Positions 25,727-34,448 of a stretch of 64,000 nucleotides of DNA are shown here, piece after piece; position 1 is the stretch's first letter; each line of letters opens with the position of its first letter. Source of the stretch: Antrihabitans auranticaus. Lineage in GTDB: Bacteria; Actinomycetota; Actinomycetes; Mycobacteriales; Mycobacteriaceae. The notes beneath the pieces are model-generated. The model did no database searches, had not been told where the DNA came from, and was given only the letters and a program-made list of their open reading frames with translations. Location of the stretch: contig NZ_JAEMNW010000002.1 of NCBI RefSeq assembly GCF_016481275.1, positions 620,001-684,000 on the forward strand. The letters are read 5' to 3'. The translations under genes were made by a program, and so were the position numbers.

Positions 25727-26929
25727 TCAGCCGCACTCCACCATGAGGTGACGTGGCCCGCGCAACACAGGATTGGGTCGATACGGCGGTGGATCCTCGA
25801 CCAGACGCGGGTTCGGCAATCGCTGGATGAGTTCGGCCAAAGCCTTCTGCCCCTCCAATCTGGCCATCGGCGCACCGAAACAACTGTGAACGCCGGTGCC
25901 GAAGCTCAAATGCTGGACGTCGCGCCGGTCCGGGATATACCGGTCCGGATTGTCGAACCGTTGCGGATCGCGATCGCCCGCAGCGAGTGCCAGGATCAGC
26001 TGCGATCCCTTGCGGATGCTCACACCCGCGAGCTCGATGTCCACAATCGGCGTTCGGCTCGGCATCATCTGCACCGGCGGCTCGAAGCGCAGCATTTCCT
26101 CGATCGCCTGCGGCATCAGCTCGGGTTCGCGTCGAAGCCGCTCGAGGGCATCGGGATTGCGCAACAAGGTCAACATGCCGTTCGCAATCAGATTCACCGT
26201 GGTTTCGTGACCGGCGATGAAGAGCATGATCGCGTTGACCGCCAATTCCGCTGTGCTCAGGCGGCCCTCGGGACTGTCCTCGACTGCTAAGCCGGTGAGC
26301 ATGTCGTTCTGCGGATTCTTCCGTCGTTCTGCGATGAGGTCGGTCATGTACACCTCGATCTCGGCCTGGGCGTCCGCTGCCTTCGTCTGACCAGTGGGGT
26401 CGATCGCGGCGACCAGCTGGTCTGCCCAGACGTGGAAACGTGTTTCGTCCTCCTTCGGCACTCCCAGCAGGCGGCAGATCACTGTGACTGGAAACGGGTA
26501 AGCAAAGTCGTCGACGATGTCTATTCGGCGCTTGTCCACGATGCCGTTCACGAGTTCGGTGATGATCGCACCGAGTTCAGGACGCATCGAATCGATTTTG
26601 CCCGGACAATGTGGCGGCCCGAATTGCGTTGTGACGATGCGGCGTAGGCGATCGTGCTCGGGCGGGTCCAAGCCGATGAACGGCAGCAGCTTTCCTTCTG
26701 CGGAGTAGTCGTCGACGGCAGGCGCTCGGCCCCCGGAGCTTCGGTAGCGTTTGTCAGAGCTGATCCGCGGGTCGTGCAACAACGAGACGATGTCGAAGTA
26801 CCGGCCCACCATGAAGGCGCCGTTCTGTTGCTCCGCGACGCGGATTTCCCGGAGCTCGGCCCAGAGCGGATACGGATTCGGTCGACTGGCCGGATCCATG
26901 ATCCGCTGCAGGAGGGTGTCTGTCGTCAT
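25727..26929 (-). CDS. Cytochrome P450 (CYP107-like)
   Basis: 400 residues. I-helix FIAGHETTVN, ExxR in EEMLRF, and heme loop FGTGVHSCFG with Cys350. The architecture and HETT motif resemble the CYP107 and related groups that act on macrolides, terpenoids and other secondary-metabolite scaffolds; subfamily uncertain. ATG 26929 follows GGGAG. Last gene of the long minus-strand run, 48 bp after a ferredoxin reductase and ferredoxin that probably serve it. Convergent with the TetR at 25080. Confidence 0.9.
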   Translation of the reverse strand: MTTDTLLQRIMDPASRPNPYPLWAELREIRVAEQQNGAFMVGRYFDIVSLLHDPRISSDKRYRSSGGRAPAVDDYSAEGKLLPFIGLDPPEHDRLRRIVTTQFGPPHCPGKIDSMRPELGAIITELVNGIVDKRRIDIVDDFAYPFPVTVICRLLGVPKEDETRFHVWADQLVAAIDPTGQTKAADAQAEIEVYMTDLIAERRKNPQNDMLTGLAVEDSPEGRLSTAELAVNAIMLFIAGHETTVNLIANGMLTLLRNPDALERLRREPELMPQAIEEMLRFEPPVQMMPSRTPIVDIELAGVSIRKGSQLILALAAGDRDPQRFDNPDRYIPDRRDVQHLSFGTGVHSCFGAPMARLEGQKALAELIQRLPNPRLVEDPPPYRPNPVLRGPRHLMVECG

Positions 26930-26977
26930 GAGGCTCTCCCTGGTGCGTATTACCTCGCGCGCTCGATAGATGTCCGG

Positions 26978-28378
26978 TCAGTTTCGCGGCGCCACGAACG
27001 ACATGCGGCGTTCGGTGGGCAGATAGCCCGTGAGGGCGACGGTGGGGCCGTGGCTGAGCATCGCCGGATCAGGTAGATCAGCGGGATGGACAGCGTCGGA
27101 TTCCGGCGGGTCGATGCTGTCGAACTCGGGTGGGAACGGGGCCGCCGACTCGATCAATTCGCGGTAGAAGTCCATCCATTTCCCCTGGTTGAACGCGACC
27201 GCCGCCGTTACGCGCCCGCGGTAACCGTACGTGGCGACGAATCGGCGTTTTTCCAGGGAGCCCTGGGTGATCGTGATGTGGTCGGCGTAGGTGGGGATGC
27301 CGACGGATTTTATGTTCACGCCGAACTGACTGGACCAGAATGCCGGCACTGTGAGATGGGGCCGCCGGCGTGGGCCGGCGTTGACCATGTTGTGCGCGGC
27401 CACCTCAGCTTGAGCGACTGCGTTGCCCCAATGCTCGAGCGCAATCATCTGATACTCGTAGAGGGGATGCGGCGCCCGGGCGATGTCGCCCGCGACGAAT
27501 ACGTTGTCGGTGACGATGCCGTTGAGATCGAAAGCGCGGCATCCGGTGTCGCATGCAACACCCTTGGGACCAGCCGCAAGGCCGGAACCAGCCAACCACT
27601 CCGTATTACGGATCGCGCCCATCGCGACCACGGCGACATCGACGTCGAGCGTGGTGTCGTCGGAGAGATGAGCGCGAACCAGGCGGCCATTGCCGTCACC
27701 CTCGAGGCTGGTGACCGTGACTCCGGTTCGCAAATCGACGCCGTGCTCGCGCTGGAGATCGGCGGCGACCGCACCCATCATCCCTCCGAGCGCCCCGATG
27801 AGCGGAGCGGGGCCGCGTTCGGTGAGCGTCACTTCGAGCCCGAGTTCTCGGCACACCGACGCGATCTCCGAACCCGTGAAACCGCCACCGATCACGAGAA
27901 TTTTGTTGGGGCGAGCAGAGATTCGGTCGTTGAGCCGCCTGGCGTCGTCGCGGGTACGCACAACGAACACGCCGTCGAGTCCGGCTTCGGCAGCGTTCGG
28001 CCAGGTCCGCGCACGCACGCCCGTCGCGATCAGAACTTGATCGAAGTCCACGGCGTCGCCGCCCTCGATCACTACCCGATTGTTCGTCAGGTCGAGGGCG
28101 CTGGCGCGGGCACCCAGTCGCCATTCCGCGTCAATGTTTCGGTCGCCCGGAAGTTCAGCATTTTCCGGCGGCATCACCCCCAGTAGCACCGCCTTCGACA
28201 ACGGTGGTCGGTCGTACGGCGCGTACGGTTCGTCCCCGATCATGGTCAACGGGCCCGAAAAGCCAGCTTCACGAAGGCATTTGGCAGCAGTCAATCCCGC
28301 GAGCGAGGCCCCGACGATCGCAATTCTGCCGGCTCGGCGAGCGGCGGCAATTGTCGCGTAGACCGGCGGTTCGTTCAC
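26978..28378 (-). CDS. Ferredoxin reductase (FAD/NADH), second copy
   Basis: 466 residues from GTG 28378, which overlaps the ferredoxin stop (GTGA); the frame open beyond this to 28576 lies over the ferredoxin gene. FAD motif IAIVGASLAGLTAAKCLREAG, APYDRPPLSKAVLL, NAD motif ILVIGGGFTGSEIASVCRELG, and VFVAGDIARAPHP. Compared with the reductase at 23767 it has an extended N-terminus of about 17 residues and a C-terminal extension of about 40. It presumably passes electrons to the adjacent ferredoxin and P450. Confidence 0.9.
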   Translation of the reverse strand: MNEPPVYATIAAARRAGRIAIVGASLAGLTAAKCLREAGFSGPLTMIGDEPYAPYDRPPLSKAVLLGVMPPENAELPGDRNIDAEWRLGARASALDLTNNRVVIEGGDAVDFDQVLIATGVRARTWPNAAEAGLDGVFVVRTRDDARRLNDRISARPNKILVIGGGFTGSEIASVCRELGLEVTLTERGPAPLIGALGGMMGAVAADLQREHGVDLRTGVTVTSLEGDGNGRLVRAHLSDDTTLDVDVAVVAMGAIRNTEWLAGSGLAAGPKGVACDTGCRAFDLNGIVTDNVFVAGDIARAPHPLYEYQMIALEHWGNAVAQAEVAAHNMVNAGPRRRPHLTVPAFWSSQFGVNIKSVGIPTYADHITITQGSLEKRRFVATYGYRGRVTAAVAFNQGKWMDFYRELIESAAPFPPEFDSIDPPESDAVHPADLPDPAMLSHGPTVALTGYLPTERRMSFVAPRN

Positions 28379-28602
28379 TGGACTTCTGGATTCGCGAAGG
28401 ACGACTCGTACGGGCCGTCGTCGGTCGTGATCGCCTGGACTGGGCACGCCGCCGTTGCCTGCCAGACGCGTTCGTGATCGGTTTCGGCGGGCGCGGCGTC
28501 GTACAGCAACGCTTCCTCGCCGTGAAGTTCGAAGACATTCGGCGCAAGAAACGCGCATTGGGCGTAACCCTGACACCGATTCAGATCAACGACGAGTCTC
28601 AC
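28375..28602 (-). CDS. 3Fe-4S ferredoxin, second copy
   Basis: 75 residues from GTG 28602 (MRLVVDLNRC). Ligands Cys10 and Cys16 in CQGYAQC and Cys53 in ACP give a 3Fe-4S cluster; Tyr occupies the position next to the missing ligand, where the ferredoxin at 23579 has Leu. Upstream in-frame starts exist (GTG 28611, ATG 28659) but give N-termini not seen in the family, so the start is uncertain. A C-terminal extension of about 17 residues follows the fold. Overlaps the reductase start by 4 bp. Confidence 0.82.
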   Translation of the reverse strand: MRLVVDLNRCQGYAQCAFLAPNVFELHGEEALLYDAAPAETDHERVWQATAACPVQAITTDDGPYESSFANPEVQ

Positions 28603-28837
28603 CGGGATCACTCGATTCTGACTGGCATACCTTCGGACGAACGACGGGCACCAATACACGCTCGGACACGGCGGGCTGGACCGCAGCCGAGCATCATCTC
28701 TCCACTTTGCACATTATCGAACTCGCGCACGAAAATCGAGGTTCGATCTGTGCTCGACCATGTGTGCCGGCACTCCGGGCGGACCAAAGCTGCTCTGTAT
28801 CAACAAGAGCCGAGGGCAACGATTTCTGCGCGTGCTG

Positions 28838-29098
28838 TCAGGCGAAATAGAATGCGACCACCGCGATGGCCGAGGAACCGAGCAGAGCGGACATTGCGCG
28901 TCGGAGTGCCGCGGGAGCATGCCGGAGGTCCATGAAGTGGGACGCGACAAAGCCTGCTTTGACGAAAGCGAGAGTGATGACGGCGATTGCGGCGGTCTGA
29001 CGTTGCAGTCCGTGGTCGGCGCCCAGCGACCACGAACAAATCGAGATCGCGACGAGCAGGGTCCACACTACGAGGACAGGTTTGCGGGTTTCGGTCAT
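28838..29098 (-). CDS. Cytochrome c oxidase subunit IV-like small membrane protein
   Basis: 86 residues with three membrane helices: VLVVWTLLVAISICSW, TAAIAVITLAFVKAGFVASHFMDLR, and ALLGSSAIAVVAFYFA. The middle segment AFVKxxxVxxHFMDLRHAP is the signature of prokaryotic oxidase subunit IV/NorF-like proteins. It starts 1 bp after the subunit III-like gene. No subunit I or II gene is near. A homologue with the same neighbours is at 44668-44928. Confidence 0.78.
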   Translation of the reverse strand: MTETRKPVLVVWTLLVAISICSWSLGADHGLQRQTAAIAVITLAFVKAGFVASHFMDLRHAPAALRRAMSALLGSSAIAVVAFYFA

Positions 29099-29099
29099 G

Positions 29100-29690
29100 T
29101 CAATGCACCAGGTAGATGAGAGGAAAGAGCAGCAGCCAGATCAGATCGACCATGTGCCAGAAAATCCCGGCACCTTCCAGGTAGCCGAAATCATGCTGTC
29201 CCGCAACAGCTTTCCCGGTCAGGTTGCGAACCAGCGAGAGGAAGAACAGGCCGACGAAGACGTGCCCGAGGTGCAAGCCCGTGAGCACGAAATACAGCAT
29301 GAAGAAAGTGTTGGTGTGCGGCGTGAAGCCCGCGTCGACCTTCGACCACCATTCCAGCGTCTTGGCGACGACGAACACGGCGCCCAAAGCCATTGCGATC
29401 GTGATGGCTTGCCGGCTTGCTCGTGCGTTCCCGGTGCGGGCGGATGCGACGGCGCGCACCACTGCCAGCGAGCTGGTCAGGAGCACGAGGGTCTCGACCA
29501 GACCGACTCCGGGGGAGAGCATCTGCTGCGCAGCATCGAATCCCGGCGGATCCTGGCTGCGATACCAGAGGAACATGCAGAACAGGCCGACAAAGATGAA
29601 AATGTCGCCGAAGATGATCACCCACATTCCGGGCTCGCCCGGGGTGTGATCTGTGCGCGTGTAGCGCGCGATCGATTCGTCGACAGTCAC
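29100..29690 (-). CDS. Heme-copper oxidase subunit III-like protein (NorE/CoxC family)
   Basis: 196 residues with five membrane helices, as in the short subunit III/NorE form. Landmarks: GEPGMWVIIFGDIFIFVGLFCMFL (helix 1), FFMLYFVLTGLHLGHVFVGL (helix 4) and GIFWHMVDLIWLLLFPLIYLVH (helix 5, the usual C-terminus). GTG start overlaps the stop of the six-TM protein by 4 bp. No catalytic oxidase or NO-reductase subunit is encoded in the window, so the role is unclear. It may support another membrane enzyme. Homologue at 44930. Confidence 0.82.
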   Translation of the reverse strand: MTVDESIARYTRTDHTPGEPGMWVIIFGDIFIFVGLFCMFLWYRSQDPPGFDAAQQMLSPGVGLVETLVLLTSSLAVVRAVASARTGNARASRQAITIAMALGAVFVVAKTLEWWSKVDAGFTPHTNTFFMLYFVLTGLHLGHVFVGLFFLSLVRNLTGKAVAGQHDFGYLEGAGIFWHMVDLIWLLLFPLIYLVH

Positions 29691-30511
29691 TGAAACACTT
29701 CTCCATTCAGAACGAGGGCCCGGTCCGCGCGCGCCTCGTCGGCGACGGCCCGCAACAGGACGACCGTCATGACGATGTACCAGCTACCGAAAACGGCTGC
29801 GGGAATCCAGAATCCGAGCAACCCGTTCCACGCGAACGGTCCGGCCTTGAAGAAGATGATGAGGCTGGCGGGCGTGAGCAGAACGACAACCCAGATGTTG
29901 TAGAAAGCGACCCAGCGCGGAAAGACAGGCGTCGGCCGTCTGTCGGCCAATATCGAAACGATCAGTGCCCCTTGCTGTCCGAGGATGGGAGGCCACGGCA
30001 AGATCAGCATCACGTAGGAGACGTCGTTGAGCATCTGGGTCAGTTCGGCCGATCGCTCCGGTCTGAACGCGCCGCCGACAAAGAGGAGCATCGGGATCAT
30101 CAGTACGACGGTGACGATGATTCCCGACGCGAACTGCAAGATCGCCAGACTGGGCACCCGCACCGCCGACCGGCGCATCTGCATACTGATCGCGTAGAAG
30201 TACGGGATGGTGCACGCGACGCCGATCATCCCGAGGACCAGTCCGACCCGATGCAGATCGGCGTTGGTGGAGTAGATCGCCGCGACCTGATCGGCGGTGT
30301 TCGACGGGGGGATCATGGGGATGAAACCCCCCATGACACCCCAGCCGCCGAACAGCAACACCACGAATGCCGGTCCGCACCAGGCGCAGAAGACTTGGAT
30401 TCGACGAGACAACTCGATGTCGGCGAGAAGGTCGTCCGGTTCTGGACTCGACCTATCCCGCAACCTTGTCGCGGCGGGTAGGTCCGATGCTTCGATCACA
30501 GTTCGTACCAA
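29687..30511 (-). CDS. Six-TM membrane protein of unknown function, coupled to subunit III-like gene
   Basis: 274 residues from TTG 30511 (GTG 30499 is an alternative). A cytoplasmic N-terminus of about 35 residues is followed by about six membrane helices. Conserved with the protein at 45547-46275 through the motifs FRPER (loop), FPRWVxxxN and the strongly conserved FFKxGPFAWNGLLxFW near the last helices. I do not recognise a named family. Always next to the subunit III/IV-like pair in this window, so it is probably part of the same membrane complex. 27 bp after the phytoene-desaturase-like gene. Confidence 0.75.
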   Translation of the reverse strand: MVRTVIEASDLPAATRLRDRSSPEPDDLLADIELSRRIQVFCAWCGPAFVVLLFGGWGVMGGFIPMIPPSNTADQVAAIYSTNADLHRVGLVLGMIGVACTIPYFYAISMQMRRSAVRVPSLAILQFASGIIVTVVLMIPMLLFVGGAFRPERSAELTQMLNDVSYVMLILPWPPILGQQGALIVSILADRRPTPVFPRWVAFYNIWVVVLLTPASLIIFFKAGPFAWNGLLGFWIPAAVFGSWYIVMTVVLLRAVADEARADRALVLNGEVFQ

Positions 30512-30538
30512 TCTCTTTCGTGCGAATCCGATGCCGAC

Positions 30539-32161
30539 TCAGCGCTGCTTCTTGCCTTCGATACGCATGGCCGTTTCCGCCGCGAGTTTGCCGGGCAGCG
30601 AGCACACGCCGCCGACCGGATGAGTCCCGGCACCACTGAGGTACAGGCCGTCGACGGGTGTCTTGTACGCCCCGAGGCCCGCGGCCGGCTTTAGGGGTCC
30701 GAAGCGGGTGATCAGCGGGTCGACGTGGTACACGTTGCCGGCGGGGGCGTTGAACCGCTCCTCGATGTCCGGTCCGCCGAGGACCGCACGGTCGATCTCC
30801 AGATCGTCGATTCCCACGTAGTAGTTCGCGCAGTCGCGCAGCACGGAATCGCCGATCTTGTCGCGTACGTCCTCCCAGGGTTCCCGCGGCGTCACGGGGA
30901 TGACGCCGGACCACAGGTAGAAGGTGCTCTGTCCGGGCGGTGCCTGTGTCGGGTCGACCGCGGACGGAATCATCGCGCAACTGACCGGTACCGGATCGGG
31001 CCACTCCCCGCGGACGAGGGCATCCCAGCCGGCGCTCTGTTCGTCGAGGGTGTGCCACGCGGTGAGGTACTTGCGCAGATCGAGGCCGTCACCGCGCCAG
31101 TTCTCGTGCCGTTTCATCGACACCTCGCCCTTCAAGGCGACGTTGATCTTGAGCGACGTGGCGTGCGTCTTGCGGATGGGGATATCTTTGGCACGAGCGG
31201 TGAGCTTGCGGTCGAGTGCCCCGTCGGGAAGCAATTCGTTCAAAGTGATGACGGGGTTGCAGGTGCTGATGACGCCCTTGCGCGCACGGACGATCCGATC
31301 CGAATCGAGCTTCACCGCAGTGGCCCGGCCGTGCGAGAGAACGATCTCTGCCACACGGGAATCGGTGTGCACGGTGCCACCGTGCGCATACAGAAAGCGC
31401 GCCAGCGCGGCGGGAATTTCGCCGGTCCCGCCGACCGGCATCGCATTGGGAACTTTCTGGACGATGCCGAGATAAATCATCGCCCATGCGGTCATGTCGA
31501 GCTTCATCTGCGAGAACGCCGCCATCGCCGCGAGCGCCCCCTTGGGTAGTTCCGACTCGAACGTTTCCTCCAGAAACTCCGTGTGAGACGCAGTGGCGAG
31601 ATTTCGCAACGAATACAAGCGCTTCGGGTGCCGGACCGCCCGGCCGATTGCCTTGGCTACGTCTTTCGTCCATGGCCGCAGCGGGTGCGCTTTCATGTAC
31701 GCGATGGCCAAATCCATCGCGGGATCCAAGGCGTTCGACAGGTCCAGCCACGCTTGGGCGTCCTTCTTCGAAAAGCGGCGCAGCTCGTCGGCTGTCTTTC
31801 GGGGGTCCTTCCAGATTCCGAGCGAACTTCCGTCGGGTGCGAGCTGGATGTGGGCGGGGTCCACGGAGATCATCCGCAACCCGTACTTGTGCAGCTCGAG
31901 ATCCTGCACGATTCCGGAGGTTCCGAAGATCCCGGTCGCTTGGATCGCGCCCTCGTTGAAGAGATGCCCGGGTGCGCTCGGCAGGATCGCGTTGGTGCAC
32001 GTCATCCCGCCGATCGTCGGCGAGGCGTCGAGAACCGTGACCTGATGACCGGCGCGAGACAGGTAGCAACCCGCAGTCAGTCCGTTGTGTCCGGCGCCGA
32101 TGATCACGTAGTCCGTTTCGCTCGGCAGCGGGGTCGGGAGTGGGGTGTTGTCAGCGTTCAT
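30539..32161 (-). CDS. Phytoene desaturase-like FAD oxidoreductase
   Basis: 540 residues. N-terminal Rossmann motif IIGAGHNGLTAGCYLSRAG followed by the acidic residue in VLDASP and GGM; C-terminal FAD motif GLYLSGAGTHPVGGVCSLPG. Related to carotenoid desaturases/isomerases and to retinol saturase-type enzymes (COG1233). Strikingly similar to 38781-40484 (for example DPAHxQLAxDGSSLGxWxDPRKTAxEL in both). Expected to oxidise, reduce or isomerise a lipophilic polyene or isoprenoid using FAD. A TTAGATTAAAT element lies 26 bp before the ATG. Confidence 0.88.
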   Translation of the reverse strand: MNADNTPLPTPLPSETDYVIIGAGHNGLTAGCYLSRAGHQVTVLDASPTIGGMTCTNAILPSAPGHLFNEGAIQATGIFGTSGIVQDLELHKYGLRMISVDPAHIQLAPDGSSLGIWKDPRKTADELRRFSKKDAQAWLDLSNALDPAMDLAIAYMKAHPLRPWTKDVAKAIGRAVRHPKRLYSLRNLATASHTEFLEETFESELPKGALAAMAAFSQMKLDMTAWAMIYLGIVQKVPNAMPVGGTGEIPAALARFLYAHGGTVHTDSRVAEIVLSHGRATAVKLDSDRIVRARKGVISTCNPVITLNELLPDGALDRKLTARAKDIPIRKTHATSLKINVALKGEVSMKRHENWRGDGLDLRKYLTAWHTLDEQSAGWDALVRGEWPDPVPVSCAMIPSAVDPTQAPPGQSTFYLWSGVIPVTPREPWEDVRDKIGDSVLRDCANYYVGIDDLEIDRAVLGGPDIEERFNAPAGNVYHVDPLITRFGPLKPAAGLGAYKTPVDGLYLSGAGTHPVGGVCSLPGKLAAETAMRIEGKKQR

Positions 32162-32186
32162 AGGAATGTCTGTTCCTTAAATGACG

Positions 32187-32197
32187 TTAGATTAAAT
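32187..32197. promoter_or_regulatory. AT-rich TAGATT element before phytoene-desaturase-like gene
   Basis: TTAGATTAAAT at 32187-32197 in the 43-bp gap between the DUF7064-like gene and the phytoene-desaturase-like gene. It matches the element repeated at 37816, 37866 and 37878. It could drive or control internal transcription of the downstream half of the ten-gene run. Confidence 0.4.
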
Positions 32198-32204
32198 ACT
32201 GCGG

Positions 32205-33266
32205 TCAACGGATCGAAGCCGAGGCGCGTCGGCGCCCTGCCATCGCGTGTTGGTAGCGGTCGTACCAGAGTTCCTGGTAGGTGGAGTGCGCGACTCGTCC
32301 GGACGCGTCTTCCCAACGGAAGACGGTGTCGCGGAATGACGCATTCGGCCATGCCGGAATGTTCGCTGCGGCGATCGCTTCGCCGGTGAATCGATACATG
32401 GTGCCGTCGGCTGCTTCGGCCTCGACCGTCTGGCGCGTCACCACATCGAGAATCGGGTGATATTCCTGGGCCTCGCGGCGGACGCGGACGATCTCCTTCG
32501 TTTCTCCGTTGTCGACCACCCAGGCAAAGTGATGTGTCGGTGCACCTTTGGCGAACTCGAACAGTCCTTGCCATGCCGGGGCGCTGTCGGGGTGTTCGAA
32601 GCTGATCTGGTTGAAGATCAGGTCCTCGCCGAAGTACATGGGAGTCCAGCCGACCGGAGGCATCGGGCGCGGTCCACCTCGGCGCTCTTCCCGAACCTGT
32701 CCCCAAGAGCGGTCCCGCGGGTAGTAGCTGTCGACGGCGTGCTGCTCGCCCTTGATCGTCAGACTCCCGGTGACGTGCATGAACTGCTCGGTGCCGCCGG
32801 TGGCGGCAATCTTGCCGGCGCTGTGGTGCTGCTCCTCGCCGGGGACGATGTGGCCGCGAGCCAGCAACGGCGTCACGGCCTCGTGGATTGTGTCGAATGC
32901 CGCTTCGCCGTCGCCGCTGTCGTAGCTGACGCGGATCCGCGTACCAGGCTCCAAGAACTCGACTCGCAGGCCGTTTGCAGTGGTGTAGGTGTTGTCCGTG
33001 ACCTCGGGCCACGGCATGGTCATTTGGTAGTCCTGGTGCAGGTTGTCGGTCGTGTGCACGTTGTCCAGGCCTTGGAAAATGACCGGACCGCCCTGGATCA
33101 GGGAGAACGCGGGCATCCAGCGGACGTACACGAACGCGCCGATGTTTGCCTCCGGCACCGAGAATCCAAAATAGTGGGTATGGATTGTGTGCGGGTCCCA
33201 CTCGACTCCGGCTGGTTGCCGGGCGATCCACAGATCGCTTTCGGGTGGCTGTGTGGTTAGTCCCAT
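32205..33266 (-). CDS. CrtC/DUF7064-like lipid-modifying protein
   Basis: 353 residues from ATG 33266, chosen because AGGAG lies 6 nt upstream. Beta-rich sequence with many Trp and Tyr residues. Landmarks: HTHYFGFSVPEANIGAFVYVRW at the N-terminus, DSYYPRDRSWGQVREER in the middle and APTHHFAWVV. The layout of two lipocalin-like halves with a conserved RDRSWG motif recalls hydroxyneurosporene synthase/carotenoid 1,2-hydratase (CrtC) relatives now called DUF7064. Assignment is from memory. A hydratase or lipid-binding role on an isoprenoid substrate would fit the phytoene-desaturase-like neighbour. No signal peptide is seen. Confidence 0.6.
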   Translation of the reverse strand: MGLTTQPPESDLWIARQPAGVEWDPHTIHTHYFGFSVPEANIGAFVYVRWMPAFSLIQGGPVIFQGLDNVHTTDNLHQDYQMTMPWPEVTDNTYTTANGLRVEFLEPGTRIRVSYDSGDGEAAFDTIHEAVTPLLARGHIVPGEEQHHSAGKIAATGGTEQFMHVTGSLTIKGEQHAVDSYYPRDRSWGQVREERRGGPRPMPPVGWTPMYFGEDLIFNQISFEHPDSAPAWQGLFEFAKGAPTHHFAWVVDNGETKEIVRVRREAQEYHPILDVVTRQTVEAEAADGTMYRFTGEAIAAANIPAWPNASFRDTVFRWEDASGRVAHSTYQELWYDRYQHAMAGRRRASASIR

Positions 33267-33306
33267 GCTGTACTCCTGAGTAAATGGTGTTGCTGGCAAG
33301 GTGAAT

Positions 33307-34422
33307 TCAGCTGCGGTTGCCGATGAAGGTCTGGGCGTCACCGCTCGGCGCGTCCTGGCCGATGAGTTTCGCGAGCAACTGGCTCGCGGGGTTGTTGAGC
33401 CTCATGGGCGCGTCGGGAGGCAGGAAGCCGAGCTCGATCATCAGGTTCCCCGCGCGGTGCATGATGGCTGCCAACCGGACCGCGGCGAATACCTCGTAGT
33501 AGTCGAGGTCGACGACCACGTGTCCCGAAACGCGCTCGTAGGATGCGACGATCTCGGCTCGGCTCGGAATGCCCTCGGGGACAGGCACTCCGATGCCTTC
33601 GGTGTGGTGGCGGAGGATGAAGATCCACCACGCCAGGTCCATTTCGCGCGTGCCGAGGTCCACCATCTCCCAATCGAGGGTTGCTGCGACGGTGAGGTCA
33701 TCGGCGATGATCTGGTTGCCCAGTCGGGCATCGCCCCAGTTGAGCACCGTCGGTCCTTCGGTCTTGGGCCGGTTGGCTTCGAGCCAGCGGAAGCCGGCCT
33801 CGATCGTCGGATTGGCTTCTCCGGCGCGCGCCCAGTCGAAATATGCTCGCCAGGTGTGGATTTGCTGATCGATACGACTTGTGGCTGCATCGGGTTCGAG
33901 GAACTCGAGCCCTATGGTGCGCCAGTCGGCGGCGTGGATCGCGGCCATGCCGGTGAGTGAGTTCTCGATCAGTCGGCGGCGATCGGCGGCGGACAGATCA
34001 GCGACCCAACCGGCGGCTGTGAACGGCGGATCGTCGGCGGCGATTCGTCCGTCGACGCGCGAGAGGACGAGGAACGGTCCGCCGAAGATCGACGTGTCAC
34101 TCTCGGACCACCACGCCTGGGGCATCGGCACGGCGGTTCGCCGAAACAGGGCGTCGATCACCGCGAACTCTTTTTCGAGCTGATAGCTCGGGAAGATTCC
34201 CGGGGTCGACGGCGCTACCCGTGCGACGAAGTTGTGTGTGAACCGGTCGCCTCCGGTCGTCCACGCGGCGTCGAACAAGAGCGTTTCCGCCGACATTCCC
34301 GCCGCTTCGGGGGTGGTGACGTCGGTGACTGCGATATCAGATGCATCCGGAAGCTTTGTCGCCAGCCAACTCTCGAGGGCGCGCGCAGCTGCTATGGGAT
34401 CGGTGGTGTTCTTCAGCGCCAT
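33307..34422 (-). CDS. Aminoglycoside phosphotransferase-fold protein
   Basis: 371 residues from ATG 34422 (AAGGAG about 8-10 nt upstream). The frame stays open upstream to 35190, but that overlaps the membrane protein gene. APH/choline-kinase fold: N-lobe with HNFVARVAPSTPG, catalytic loop NWGDARLGNQII and metal-binding DWEM in place of the usual DFE. This is the ACAD10/11-type subgroup often found with acyl-CoA dehydrogenases. It probably phosphorylates a small hydroxylated lipid or intermediate rather than a drug; the substrate is unknown. Confidence 0.8.
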   Translation of the reverse strand: MALKNTTDPIAAARALESWLATKLPDASDIAVTDVTTPEAAGMSAETLLFDAAWTTGGDRFTHNFVARVAPSTPGIFPSYQLEKEFAVIDALFRRTAVPMPQAWWSESDTSIFGGPFLVLSRVDGRIAADDPPFTAAGWVADLSAADRRRLIENSLTGMAAIHAADWRTIGLEFLEPDAATSRIDQQIHTWRAYFDWARAGEANPTIEAGFRWLEANRPKTEGPTVLNWGDARLGNQIIADDLTVAATLDWEMVDLGTREMDLAWWIFILRHHTEGIGVPVPEGIPSRAEIVASYERVSGHVVVDLDYYEVFAAVRLAAIMHRAGNLMIELGFLPPDAPMRLNNPASQLLAKLIGQDAPSGDAQTFIGNRS

Positions 34423-34448
34423 GGCTGACTCTCCTTGCTTGTGATGGG

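Noticed and set aside
28603-28837. A gene in the 235-bp gap between the ferredoxin and the subunit IV-like gene
   Set aside because: Short frames here are not supported by ribosome sites or composition; the gap may contain a promoter for the ferredoxin/reductase/P450 genes but no clear hexamers were found.
29100-29690. Interpretation as part of a complete cytochrome c oxidase or NO reductase operon
   Set aside because: No subunit I or II, no NorB/NorC, and no heme-ligand His pattern occur in any of the neighbouring proteins.
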